Shown in pieces: positions 25,212-33,918 of a stretch of DNA of 64,000 nt. The DNA comes from UBA11591 sp040220895 (GTDB lineage: Bacteria; Bacteroidota; Bacteroidia; Flavobacteriales_E; Vicingaceae): NCBI GenBank assembly GCA_040220895.1, contig JAVJVY010000012.1:1-64000 (forward strand). Direction: 5' to 3'. The notes beneath the pieces are model-generated. The model was not told where the DNA came from. It was given only the letters and a program-made list of their open reading frames with translations, and did not search any database. The translations under genes were made by a program, and so were the position numbers. Numbering within the stretch: position 1 is the first letter of the stretch; every line of letters starts with the position of its first letter.

Positions 25212-26134
25212 TCTTCCGAAAGGAATTCTATATTGCGCTTTAAGCCTTTGAATTTGGTTCTTTTAACCGCGCTCCCTTCAAAAATTCGGTTGAATTGATT
25301 CTCGGTGAGTTCTAGCCATTGCCTATCTTTCATATCCACTAACTCTTTTGGGGGATTGAATGATTCTTCTTCGTGTGGTGAAGAAAATCGATTCCAGGGG
25401 CAGACCTCCTGACAGACGTCGCAACCAAATATCCATTTATCCAGCTTGCCTTTAAAATCGTTATCAATTTCGTCCTTTAATTCGATGGTCATGTAAGAAA
25501 TACATTTCGATGCATTCAATACATAAGGCCCTTCAAAGGCATTTGTTGGACAAGCGTCCAGACAAGCCGTACAACTACCACAATGATCGCGAATCGGGCC
25601 GTCGTATTCCAAATCCATATCGACCAGGACCTCTGCCAGAAAAAAGTAAGACCCTTTATCTTTATTGATCATCAGGGTGTTTTTTCCCAACCATCCCAAA
25701 CCGCTCTTTGCGGCCCATTGCCGTTCCATGATGGGCGCGCTGTCTACAAAGACACGAAAGTTGGTTCCTTTTACCAATTCATTGAGGTAGAAAGTAAATG
25801 CCTTAAGTCTCTTCTTAATGATCCGATGATAATCCTTTCCATATGCGTAACGCGCTATTTTATAAGATGAATTATTTAATGTCGTCTCGGGGTAATAATT
25901 ATACATCAGTGAAATGACGGATTTAACCCCCGGCAATAATTCCCTTGGGTCCAGTCGTTTCTCAAAATGATTTTCCATGTAGTCCATCTTACCTTGGTAT
26001 CCTAGGTCAAGCCAGGTTTTAAGGTGATCCTCTTCTCCTTCAAGTTTTTCGGCACGCGAAAAGCCCACGCCTTCAAAGCCAAGCGCTTTGGCCTTGGTTT
26101 TGATCAATTCAGAAAGTTGCTTTTTATCGGTCAA
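25208..26134 (-). CDS. queG: epoxyqueuosine reductase QueG
   Basis: About 308 residues from TTG 26134; a longer frame to 26170 would overlap ruvB by 47 bp, so the shorter start is preferred. Motifs: DSAPIMERQWAAKSGLGWLGKNT, then two 4Fe-4S clusters, CGSCTACLDACPTNAF and CDVCQEVCPWN. It reduces epoxyqueuosine to queuosine in tRNA using cobalamin. It probably follows ruvB in one transcript. Confidence 0.94.
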   Translation of the reverse strand: MTDKKQLSELIKTKAKALGFEGVGFSRAEKLEGEEDHLKTWLDLGYQGKMDYMENHFEKRLDPRELLPGVKSVISLMYNYYPETTLNNSSYKIARYAYGKDYHRIIKKRLKAFTFYLNELVKGTNFRVFVDSAPIMERQWAAKSGLGWLGKNTLMINKDKGSYFFLAEVLVDMDLEYDGPIRDHCGSCTACLDACPTNAFEGPYVLNASKCISYMTIELKDEIDNDFKGKLDKWIFGCDVCQEVCPWNRFSSPHEEESFNPPKELVDMKDRQWLELTENQFNRIFEGSAVKRTKFKGLKRNIEFLSED

Positions 26135-27152
26135 AAAGACTTGGATTTCCCTGATTCGGAAGTCTGCCAAGGTGCTTATAGGCTAGATCTGTAGCCTCGC
26201 GCCCTCTGGGTGTTCGCAGAATATACCCTTCCTTGACCAGGAAAGGCTCATAGACTTCTTCAATGGTCCCCGCCTGTTCGCCCACGGACGTAGCAATGGT
26301 AGAAATACCCACCGGTCCCCCTTTGAACTTATCTATGATGGTAGAAAGTATTTTATTGTCCATTTCATCCAGGCCATGGATATCGACATTCAAGGCTTCA
26401 AGCGCGGTATTTGTTATCTTAAGATCAATGTGCCCGTCGCCTTTTACCTGGGCAAAATCGCGCACCCGTCTTAGTAAGGCGTTCGATATTCGGGGCGTTC
26501 CCCTACTCCTTCTGGCAATTTCATATGATGCCTTGTCATCAATTTCAATGTTTAAAATTCCAGAGGCGCGTTCAACGATTCCCGTCAATACTTCTGCATC
26601 ATAGTACTCAAGCCTGGAATTTATTCCAAAACGCGCCCTTAAGGGAGACGTCAGAAGTCCGGCGCGTGTTGTGGCTCCCAACAACGTAAATGGATTTAAG
26701 CTTATTTGCACGCTTCGCGCATTCGGACCAGTATCAATCATAATATCGATTCGGAAATCCTCCATGGCACTGTAGAGGTATTCTTCAATAACTGGGCTTA
26801 ACCGGTGAATTTCGTCGATAAAAAGGACATCCCCTTCTTCAAGGTTGGTGAGTAATCCTGCAAGATCAGCGGGTTTATCCAACACCGGACCCGATGTTGA
26901 CTTGATTCCAACATTTAGCTCATTGGCCAAGATGTGCGCAAGAGTAGTTTTACCTAAGCCCGGCGGACCGTGCAGCAACACATGATCCAAAGATTCGCCG
27001 CGTTTTTTAGCGGCCTCTACAAATACTTTAAGGTTGTCGGTAACCCGAAGCTGACCCGCAAAATCATCGAAACTAAGTGGCCTGAGGGCTCTTTCGATCT
27101 CAATTTCTTCGGGCGTAAGGTTTTCAGGAGTGGCCTGCAGGTCTTCGTTCAT
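26124..27152 (-). CDS. ruvB: Holliday junction helicase RuvB
   Basis: 342 residues. LRPLSFDDFAGQ, Walker A GPPGLGKTT near residue 64, Walker B LFIDEIHRL, sensor ATTRAG, and the C-terminal winged helix with RTPRGREAT. It drives branch migration with RuvA, which is not in this window. A TAACTTTG box lies upstream at 27175-27182. It overlaps the queG start. Confidence 0.97.
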   Translation of the reverse strand: MNEDLQATPENLTPEEIEIERALRPLSFDDFAGQLRVTDNLKVFVEAAKKRGESLDHVLLHGPPGLGKTTLAHILANELNVGIKSTSGPVLDKPADLAGLLTNLEEGDVLFIDEIHRLSPVIEEYLYSAMEDFRIDIMIDTGPNARSVQISLNPFTLLGATTRAGLLTSPLRARFGINSRLEYYDAEVLTGIVERASGILNIEIDDKASYEIARRSRGTPRISNALLRRVRDFAQVKGDGHIDLKITNTALEALNVDIHGLDEMDNKILSTIIDKFKGGPVGISTIATSVGEQAGTIEEVYEPFLVKEGYILRTPRGREATDLAYKHLGRLPNQGNPSLFDR

Positions 27153-27174
27153 ATGATTTCGGTGGTCGCGCTAT

Positions 27175-27182
27175 CAAAGTTA
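27175..27182 (-). promoter_or_regulatory. -7 box of ruvB
   Basis: TAACTTTG on the minus strand matches TAnnTTTG and leaves a leader of about 20 nt. Confidence 0.45.
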
Positions 27183-27225
27183 GCAAAACCCCTGTTCATT
27201 CCCGCAGCAATTAGGCCTATGAGAT

Positions 27226-29004
27226 TTAGTGACTTGACTCAATGTGTCCTTCGTCATGTTCACCTTCTGCCAAGGGAACTATCTGAGGAATGAAATCCTC
27301 TTCGGCACCGGGCTTGCTGTAATCATAAGGCCAACGATGAACATGTGGGATTTCTCCTGGCCAGTTCCCATGAAGGTGTTCTACCGGGGCAGTCCATTCA
27401 AGTGTATTGGAACGCCAAGGATTTTGTGGGGCTTTCTGACCGTTAAAAATGCTGTACAAGAAATTATACAGGAAGATCAATTGAGCCACGAAGGCAAGTA
27501 TGGCAAACACCGATATCATGACATTCATGTCCACAAAATCATCAAACAGCGGGAAGTTGGAATTCGTGTAATACCGTCTCGGAACACCTGCTAAACCCAG
27601 AAAATGCATCGGGAAGAATACACCGTAAGATGCCACGATGGTCAACCAAAAATGCGCGTATCCAAGTTTGTTATTCATCATTTTACCGAACATTTTTGGG
27701 AACCAATGATATATTCCCGCGAGCATACCAAAGGCCGCAGAAAGTCCCATGACGATGTGGAAGTGCCCTACCACAAAATAAGTGTCATGAATATTGATGT
27801 CCAAGGCACTATCTCCCAAGATGATACCCGTCAGCCCGCCCGTAATGAAGGTCGAAACCAGGCCGATGCCGAACAACATGGCCGGGGTATAAACGATGTT
27901 TCCCTTCCACAAAGTGGTCAGGTAGTTGAAAACCTTAACAGCAGAGGGAATGGCCACCAATAATGTAGTGAATGTGAAGACTGCACCAAGGAAGGGATTC
28001 ATTCCGGTGATGAACATGTGGTGTCCCCAAACAAGGAAAGACAGCAAGGCAATGGCCAGCATAGATCCAATCATTGCTCGGTATCCAAAAATAGGTTTAC
28101 GGGCATTGGTAGAAATTATTTCAGACGATAGTCCAAGAGCCGGGAGCAGGATGATGTATACTTCAGGGTGACCAAGGAACCAGAACAAGTGTTCGAAGAG
28201 GACCGGACTACCGCCACTGTATTCAAGGACCTGACCTCCGATAAAAATATCCGAAAGGTAAAAGCTCGTTCCAAAGCTCCTGTCAAAGATCAACAGCAGA
28301 GCCGCCGAGAAAAGAACAGGGAACGAAAGCACTCCTAATATGGCCGTGATCAAAAAAGCCCAGATGGTAAGTGGTAATCGTGTCATCGACATTCCCTTGG
28401 TTCGCAGATTGACTATGGTCACGATGTAATTCAAACTACCCAGTAAGGAACCTACGATAAATAAAGCCATGGAGGTGAGCCATAAGGTCATTCCCAGACC
28501 TGAACCGGGAATTGCTTGCGGCAATGCACTTAGGGGTGGATAAATGGTCCATCCTGCAGAAGCGGGACCACCTTCAACGAATATCGAAGAAATCATAATG
28601 ACACTCGACAAAAAGAAGAACCAATAGGATAGCATGTTCAAAAAACCCGAGGCCATATCTCTGGCACCGATCTGCAAAGGGATCAATAGGTTACTAAAGG
28701 TCCCGCTAAGGCCTGCAGTCAGCAGGAAAAATACCATAATGGTTCCATGAAGGGTAACCAGGGCCAAGTATTTATCTGGTTCAAGCACTCCGTCGGGCGC
28801 CCAACTGCCCATGAATGATTCAAGAAAAGGAAAAGGTTCGCCTTGCCATCCAAGCTGCAACCTGAAAATGACTGACATAATGATGCCAATGAAGCCCATC
28901 AAACCACCGGTAAGCAAGAATTGCTTGGCGATCATTTTGTGATCCTGGCTAAATATGTACTTGAACAGAAAGTCCTCTTCGTGATGATGATGATTACCTG
29001 ACAT
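27226..29004 (-). CDS. coxA: cytochrome c oxidase subunit I
   Basis: 592 residues with about twelve helices. Haem and Cu ligands: the first haem-a His in LVTLHGTIMVFF, FWFLGHPEVY with the Cu-B His and cross-linked Tyr, WGHHMF, and DTYFVVGHFHIVMG. This is the proton-pumping oxidase core. The N-terminus is His-rich (GNHHHHEE). It is the last gene of the act-cox operon; subunit III is not present here. Confidence 0.97.
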   Translation of the reverse strand: MSGNHHHHEEDFLFKYIFSQDHKMIAKQFLLTGGLMGFIGIIMSVIFRLQLGWQGEPFPFLESFMGSWAPDGVLEPDKYLALVTLHGTIMVFFLLTAGLSGTFSNLLIPLQIGARDMASGFLNMLSYWFFFLSSVIMISSIFVEGGPASAGWTIYPPLSALPQAIPGSGLGMTLWLTSMALFIVGSLLGSLNYIVTIVNLRTKGMSMTRLPLTIWAFLITAILGVLSFPVLFSAALLLIFDRSFGTSFYLSDIFIGGQVLEYSGGSPVLFEHLFWFLGHPEVYIILLPALGLSSEIISTNARKPIFGYRAMIGSMLAIALLSFLVWGHHMFITGMNPFLGAVFTFTTLLVAIPSAVKVFNYLTTLWKGNIVYTPAMLFGIGLVSTFITGGLTGIILGDSALDINIHDTYFVVGHFHIVMGLSAAFGMLAGIYHWFPKMFGKMMNNKLGYAHFWLTIVASYGVFFPMHFLGLAGVPRRYYTNSNFPLFDDFVDMNVMISVFAILAFVAQLIFLYNFLYSIFNGQKAPQNPWRSNTLEWTAPVEHLHGNWPGEIPHVHRWPYDYSKPGAEEDFIPQIVPLAEGEHDEGHIESSH

Positions 29005-29036
29005 GTCTGCGTTTAATTTTAATTGATTCGTTTGAA

Positions 29037-30101
29037 CTAAATTTCAGCGTTATCAGAAGGAGCTGATTCCATTGGCGTTTCAGCTGCCTCCAATTCAACT
29101 ACTTCTTCCACTTCCTGAGCCGAGCTTTCAGAAGCCATAAATGGTTTTTGCTCGGAAAGCCATTTTTCATATTCTTCCTGACTTTCTACAATAATGTCCA
29201 TTTGCATGTTATAGTGAGCCGCACCACATATCTTATTGCAAAGAAGCAAGTAGTCAAAGTCCGGGTTCTTCGTTATCTGCTTCATCTCTGCCGTTGTGAT
29301 GGTCGGAGTAAACTTGAATTGCGTTGTCACTCCGGGAACACAGTTCATTTGGGCCCTAAAATGCGGCATATAAGCTGAATGAATAACGTCCTGACTTCTG
29401 AAAATAAACTGAACCGGGACGTTGACAGGTAGGTGAAACTCACCGTTCACTAAAATATCATCGTGTCCGTTTTTATCCCTGGCATCCATACGAACCAGAT
29501 TCGTGCCTTCAATAAAATTCACATTGGCATAACCCAGTTTATTATCACTGCCACTATAGCGGGCCGTCCATCCAAATTGCTTGGCGTACAATTCAATTTT
29601 CACGTGATCAGTATCGTCAGTAAGTGGTGTCATTACTGAATTCCAGGTATTCAATCCGTAAAGAATAAGTACGGTCAATACAATGGTTGGAACGGCCGTC
29701 CATATTAATTCAAGCTTGTTGGAATGCGCAAAATAATCCGCTCTTCTATTCTTGTTGTAGACGTATTTAAATGCAAAGTAAAACAACAAAATGTGCGTGA
29801 TAATGAACACGGGAACAATGATCCACCAAGTGGTCAAAAGAAGATTATCGGTAACAACGCCATGTTCAGAAGCAGAAACAGGCAAGGTTGACGGGCCCCA
29901 TCTTTGGACCTGCCAAAGTACAAATCCAAAGTAAGCGACCAGGAACAATAGCATCATAATGGATTGTACCTTGCTTTCCTTTTCGGTTACGTCATATACA
30001 TTCTGCCCTTGCAATCTAGCAGAGACTTCAAATACTTTAAGGACCTGTGCAATTACGAACAGGACTAGTAAAACAGCAACGATGGTCAGTATGGTCATCA
30101 T
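29037..30101 (-). CDS. coxB: cytochrome c oxidase subunit II
   Basis: 354 residues. Three N-terminal hydrophobic segments (the usual number is two) and a periplasmic cupredoxin domain with QFGWTARY and the CuA motif CNKICGAAHYNM. It passes electrons from cytochrome c to subunit I. No haem motif is fused, so it is not a caa3 type. The C-terminal tail is acidic. It lies 16 bp downstream of actF. Confidence 0.95.
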   Translation of the reverse strand: MMTILTIVAVLLVLFVIAQVLKVFEVSARLQGQNVYDVTEKESKVQSIMMLLFLVAYFGFVLWQVQRWGPSTLPVSASEHGVVTDNLLLTTWWIIVPVFIITHILLFYFAFKYVYNKNRRADYFAHSNKLELIWTAVPTIVLTVLILYGLNTWNSVMTPLTDDTDHVKIELYAKQFGWTARYSGSDNKLGYANVNFIEGTNLVRMDARDKNGHDDILVNGEFHLPVNVPVQFIFRSQDVIHSAYMPHFRAQMNCVPGVTTQFKFTPTITTAEMKQITKNPDFDYLLLCNKICGAAHYNMQMDIIVESQEEYEKWLSEQKPFMASESSAQEVEEVVELEAAETPMESAPSDNAEI

Positions 30102-30116
30102 ATCTTTCGCTCTTTA

Positions 30117-31310
30117 TTATACGTGATGGTGAACAGTTTCGTCCAGGAAGGGGTGCTGCTGCACCATGACCGGAGCTTTACTCAAATTGGTTAATACAAC
30201 GAAAACAAACAATCCAAGAAATCCGAGGAACATTCCTATTTCCATGAATCCGAAGTGCCAGTGCTCTCCCATTGTTCCGGGAGTAACAAGCAGATAAACA
30301 TCAAACCAATGACCAAGGAAAATAATAATGGCGATTGGCAAAAAGAATATTGGGTTTCGCTTCGCATCCCTGGACATCAGCACCACCATTGGGAAAATAA
30401 GGTTGGTAAAGAACATGCCAAAGAATAGCATTGGATAATGATTGATGCGTGTTATGAAATAAATAACTTCTTCAGGTATATTGGAATACCATATCAGCAT
30501 GAATTGTGAGAACCAAAGATACGACCAAAGAAAGCTAATGGCGAACATCCATTTTGCCACATCGTGAATGTGGCTGTTATTAACCTGGGGCAATAAGCCT
30601 TTGTTCTTGAGCCAAATGGTCATCAACAAGGCAACGATCATGGCGGTGACCCACATACCAGAGAAAACATACCAACCATAAAGTGTACTGAACCAATGCG
30701 TGTCGATTGACATCAACCAATCCCAAGACAAGGTAGAAGAGAATACGGCAAACATTACTAAGAATATCGCTGCCCGACCCACGGTTTTTAAATGCAGGTC
30801 AGAACCCCCAATTTTATCCTGTTCCAAGGAGACTTTTCTGAAATACCTGGCAAAAAGGATGAAGGTGGCAAAGTAAACCAAGGTTCTGATCCAGAAAAAA
30901 GGCTGATTCAAATATGCCGACTTTCCGGCGATAATGGCATCGTAGTGTTCCGAGTTGACATCGTAAACGTCGGGATCCATCCAGTGGTAAAGGTGATGAA
31001 AGTGAAATGTTCCGGCAAGAAAAACGATGATCAGTATAACGGCACCAACCGGAATAAAAGACATAATTGCTTCGAATACGCGCTTGACAGCAACCGACCA
31101 GGCAACTTCTGCCGCATATTGCAAGGCCAGGAAGAACAGGGCTCCAAGACCAATAGCAGTGAAGAAAAATCCATTAATCAATAGATTGCCCCAAAACCTG
31201 GTGTGGTGCTCTGAGTGATCTGTCATAAATCCGACAATCATTCCAACCAGGCCAATGGCCATAAGAACGAAGGTTGTGATTTTTAGCTTTCCAGAAAAAC
31301 TGTATTCCAT
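30117..31310 (-). CDS. actF: ActF, alternative complex III membrane subunit
   Basis: 397 residues, about ten helices, no cofactor motif, with the conserved HLYHWMDPDVYD segment. It belongs to the NrfD-related membrane partners of ACIII, homologous to ActC. It sits between actE and coxB in the expected order actABCDEF. Confidence 0.9.
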   Translation of the reverse strand: MEYSFSGKLKITTFVLMAIGLVGMIVGFMTDHSEHHTRFWGNLLINGFFFTAIGLGALFFLALQYAAEVAWSVAVKRVFEAIMSFIPVGAVILIIVFLAGTFHFHHLYHWMDPDVYDVNSEHYDAIIAGKSAYLNQPFFWIRTLVYFATFILFARYFRKVSLEQDKIGGSDLHLKTVGRAAIFLVMFAVFSSTLSWDWLMSIDTHWFSTLYGWYVFSGMWVTAMIVALLMTIWLKNKGLLPQVNNSHIHDVAKWMFAISFLWSYLWFSQFMLIWYSNIPEEVIYFITRINHYPMLFFGMFFTNLIFPMVVLMSRDAKRNPIFFLPIAIIIFLGHWFDVYLLVTPGTMGEHWHFGFMEIGMFLGFLGLFVFVVLTNLSKAPVMVQQHPFLDETVHHHV

Positions 31311-31321
31311 CTCTTTTATCG

Positions 31322-31972
31322 TTAATTGGTCGTTTGGTCCGTCATTTCAGAAACATCAGCTGTCTCATCAACTGCAACAGCTTCGGCTGTTTTATTTCCT
31401 TGAAGTGTTTGAACATACATAATGATCTTCCACCTTTCCTCTTGGTTGATTTGTGATGCATGAGGCCCCATGGCATTCAAACCGTACATAATGGTGTGAT
31501 AAATATGTCCTGCTTTCAATTGGCTCATCGACCTTCCGCCCCTTCTGTTCGGCGTTGTATCTGAATAAGATGGCACCGCGCCATAAATGGCATTGGTGAT
31601 GCTACCTTTTCCGTCTCCTTTGGCACCGTGGCAGTGCTTACAAAAATAGCCATAGAGTTCTTTGCCCTGGGCGATATTCTCGGTAGATTTTGGCAAAGGA
31701 TTCATTAATTGTTCTCCTGAGGCTTCATAACCTTCTAAAGATCCGGGAATGCCAAATGGAGCAAAACCTTGTGGAATGCTTCCCGCAACGGGCAAACGCG
31801 CGGACATTTTATTGGTATTGCCGTATTCGTCGTTATCGACATAGCTTTCTATGGCCGGTGAACGATACATATCAGGCATGTACTCAACCCCTGGACTTTC
31901 CGGATTACACGCCCAAAGAGCCAAGGAAATACCAATGACTGAAAGGATGCCGGTAATGCGTTTCTTATTCAT
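31322..31972 (-). CDS. actE: ActE, monohaem cytochrome c of alternative complex III
   Basis: 216 residues from ATG 31972, which gives a lipoprotein signal with lipobox LWAC; a longer frame would overlap actD. One haem site, CKHCH, near residue 108, with a Met ligand in NAMGPHASQ. It takes electrons from the pentahaem ActA towards oxidase. The MYRSPAIESY segment is typical of ActE. Confidence 0.92.
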   Translation of the reverse strand: MNKKRITGILSVIGISLALWACNPESPGVEYMPDMYRSPAIESYVDNDEYGNTNKMSARLPVAGSIPQGFAPFGIPGSLEGYEASGEQLMNPLPKSTENIAQGKELYGYFCKHCHGAKGDGKGSITNAIYGAVPSYSDTTPNRRGGRSMSQLKAGHIYHTIMYGLNAMGPHASQINQEERWKIIMYVQTLQGNKTAEAVAVDETADVSEMTDQTTN

Positions 31973-31992
31973 ATGCTGGCGTTTATTAACAA

Positions 31993-32517
31993 TCATTTTT
32001 CTTCGATAAGGATACTTCCCGTTGATTCGATCATTTTCTTTAATTCATCTTCCTTGGTATGCTCATAGTCCGGGTAGATCTCCATCACGAACTTATCATC
32101 GGTTGTATATGGGTAAGGATTACGAGCCTGTACAAAGGGTAAGGTCCAGTTTCTGAGCAAATAGGTTATTGCCATGCCATGTCCGGCGCATAAAACCGTA
32201 AACTCAAATGTCACAGGGATAAAAGCCGGTAAGTTTTGAAACAAAGTTTGATTTGGCTTTCCGCCGATGATCATAGGCCAGTCACTTATCATGAAATACC
32301 AAAATCCTACCAGAGCCAGCGCAAGACCCGTCAAGCCATAAATAAAGGCACAAATAGCTAATCTGGTCCGTTTGATTCCTATAATCGGATCGATACCGTG
32401 GATTGGGAAGGGAGAATACACTGTGTGAATGTAAACACCTTTACCTACCAACTCTTTGGCACCCTCGATCAGCTTGTGATCGTCGTCGTATGTCGCATAA
32501 AGCACTTTTCCTGCCAT
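31993..32517 (-). CDS. actD: ActD, alternative complex III subunit
   Basis: 174 residues with two transmembrane helices (about 53-75 and 97-118) and soluble ends; YSPFPIHGID is the characteristic motif of the DUF3341 family to which ActD belongs. It stabilises the membrane part. It is spaced 5 bp from actC. Confidence 0.93.
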   Translation of the reverse strand: MAGKVLYATYDDDHKLIEGAKELVGKGVYIHTVYSPFPIHGIDPIIGIKRTRLAICAFIYGLTGLALALVGFWYFMISDWPMIIGGKPNQTLFQNLPAFIPVTFEFTVLCAGHGMAITYLLRNWTLPFVQARNPYPYTTDDKFVMEIYPDYEHTKEDELKKMIESTGSILIEEK

Positions 32518-32522
32518 GATAA

Positions 32523-33908
32523 TTAGTGTTCTGTTTGATCTTTTTTATAACTCTCACCTGAAACCTTCAAAATAGACTTCAACTCATTCAAGGCTAGTAC
32601 CGGGAAGAATCTGGCAAAGAGTAAGAAGAGGGTAAAGAAGATTCCGATGGTACCGAGAAATATACCAATGTCAACGAATGTCGGGTGAAACATGGACCAG
32701 CTTGATGGCAGGTAGTCCCTGTGCAGCGAGGTCACGATGATCACGAAGCGCTCAAACCACATACCGATGTTCACAACAATGGAAAGTATGAACGTGGCAA
32801 TCAGGCTTGTGCGAATTTTTTTGATCCAAAAAAGTTGTGGAGATATCACGTTACAGGTCATCATAGACCAATAAGCCCAAAAATAGGGGCCACTGAATCG
32901 ATTTATAAAAGCGTAAGATTCGTATTCAACTCCGCTGTACCATGAAACGAATAATTCAGTCAGGTAAGCCACACCAACGATGGAACCTGTGACAATAATT
33001 ACAATGTTCATATACTCGACATGTTTAATGGTCACATAATTTTCCAGGTGGAAGACTTTTCTCATGATCAGAACAAGGGTCAGTACCATGGCAAATCCGG
33101 AAAATACCGCACCCGAGACAAAGTAAGGTGGGAAGATGGTGGTGTGCCAACCGGGAATGACCGAAGTGGCAAAGTCCATGCTAACAATGGAGTGAACCGA
33201 GAATACCAGCGGTGTCGCCAATCCGGCAAGAACCAAAGAGACTTCTTCAAAACGTGTCCAGGCCTTCGCGTCGCCTGTCCAACCAAAACTTAAGAGGCTG
33301 TATATTTTTTTCTGAACCGGGTGCTTGAGTCGATCACGAATGGTTGCGAAATCAGGAATTAAACCGATGTACCAGAAAATTAAGGAAATAGAGAAGTATG
33401 TCGATATTGCAAAAACGTCCCAAAGCAATGGTGAATTGAAGTTGACCCAGAGCGATCCAAATTGATTTGGAAGTGGGAAAACAAAATAGGCCAGCCAGAT
33501 ACGTCCCATGTGAATTCCGGGAAACAATGCGGCCATCATAACCGCAAAAATTGTCATCGCTTCGGCAGATCGATTGATGGCCATCCGCCAGCGCTGGCGG
33601 AAAAGAAGCAATACCGCCGAAATCAATGTTCCCGCGTGACCAATTCCAACCCACCAAACAAAGTTCGTGATGTCCCAAGCCCATCCTACGGTTTTATTCA
33701 ATCCCCATACACCAATTCCACGGCCAATAAGATAAAGGATGCAACCAATACCCCATAGCGCAATTAAACTGGAAATAGTTATGGCAATGTACCAAAGCTT
33801 GCTAGCCTTATTTTCTATAGGCCTGATGACATCAGCGGTAATATCGCCGTAGGTCTTATGGCCCAGAATGAGTGGCTGTCTTATTTCAGATTCCCTGAAC
33901 ATGCTCAA
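32523..33908 (-). CDS. actC: ActC, NrfD-family quinol-oxidising membrane subunit
   Basis: 461 residues, about ten helices, NrfD/PsrC fold. It binds menaquinol and may help in proton translocation. WWVGIGHAGTLISAVLLLF is a conserved helix of the family. A perfect GC-rich palindrome at about 33588-33603 lies inside the gene and is explained by coding. Confidence 0.94.
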   Translation of the reverse strand: MSMFRESEIRQPLILGHKTYGDITADVIRPIENKASKLWYIAITISSLIALWGIGCILYLIGRGIGVWGLNKTVGWAWDITNFVWWVGIGHAGTLISAVLLLFRQRWRMAINRSAEAMTIFAVMMAALFPGIHMGRIWLAYFVFPLPNQFGSLWVNFNSPLLWDVFAISTYFSISLIFWYIGLIPDFATIRDRLKHPVQKKIYSLLSFGWTGDAKAWTRFEEVSLVLAGLATPLVFSVHSIVSMDFATSVIPGWHTTIFPPYFVSGAVFSGFAMVLTLVLIMRKVFHLENYVTIKHVEYMNIVIIVTGSIVGVAYLTELFVSWYSGVEYESYAFINRFSGPYFWAYWSMMTCNVISPQLFWIKKIRTSLIATFILSIVVNIGMWFERFVIIVTSLHRDYLPSSWSMFHPTFVDIGIFLGTIGIFFTLFLLFARFFPVLALNELKSILKVSGESYKKDQTEH

Positions 33909-33918
33909 TTCGATTTAA

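Noticed and set aside
33588..33603. Perfect GC-rich palindrome CCGCCAGCGCTGGCGG
   Set aside because: It lies inside actC in a conserved coding region and does not recur in the window; likely a codon effect.
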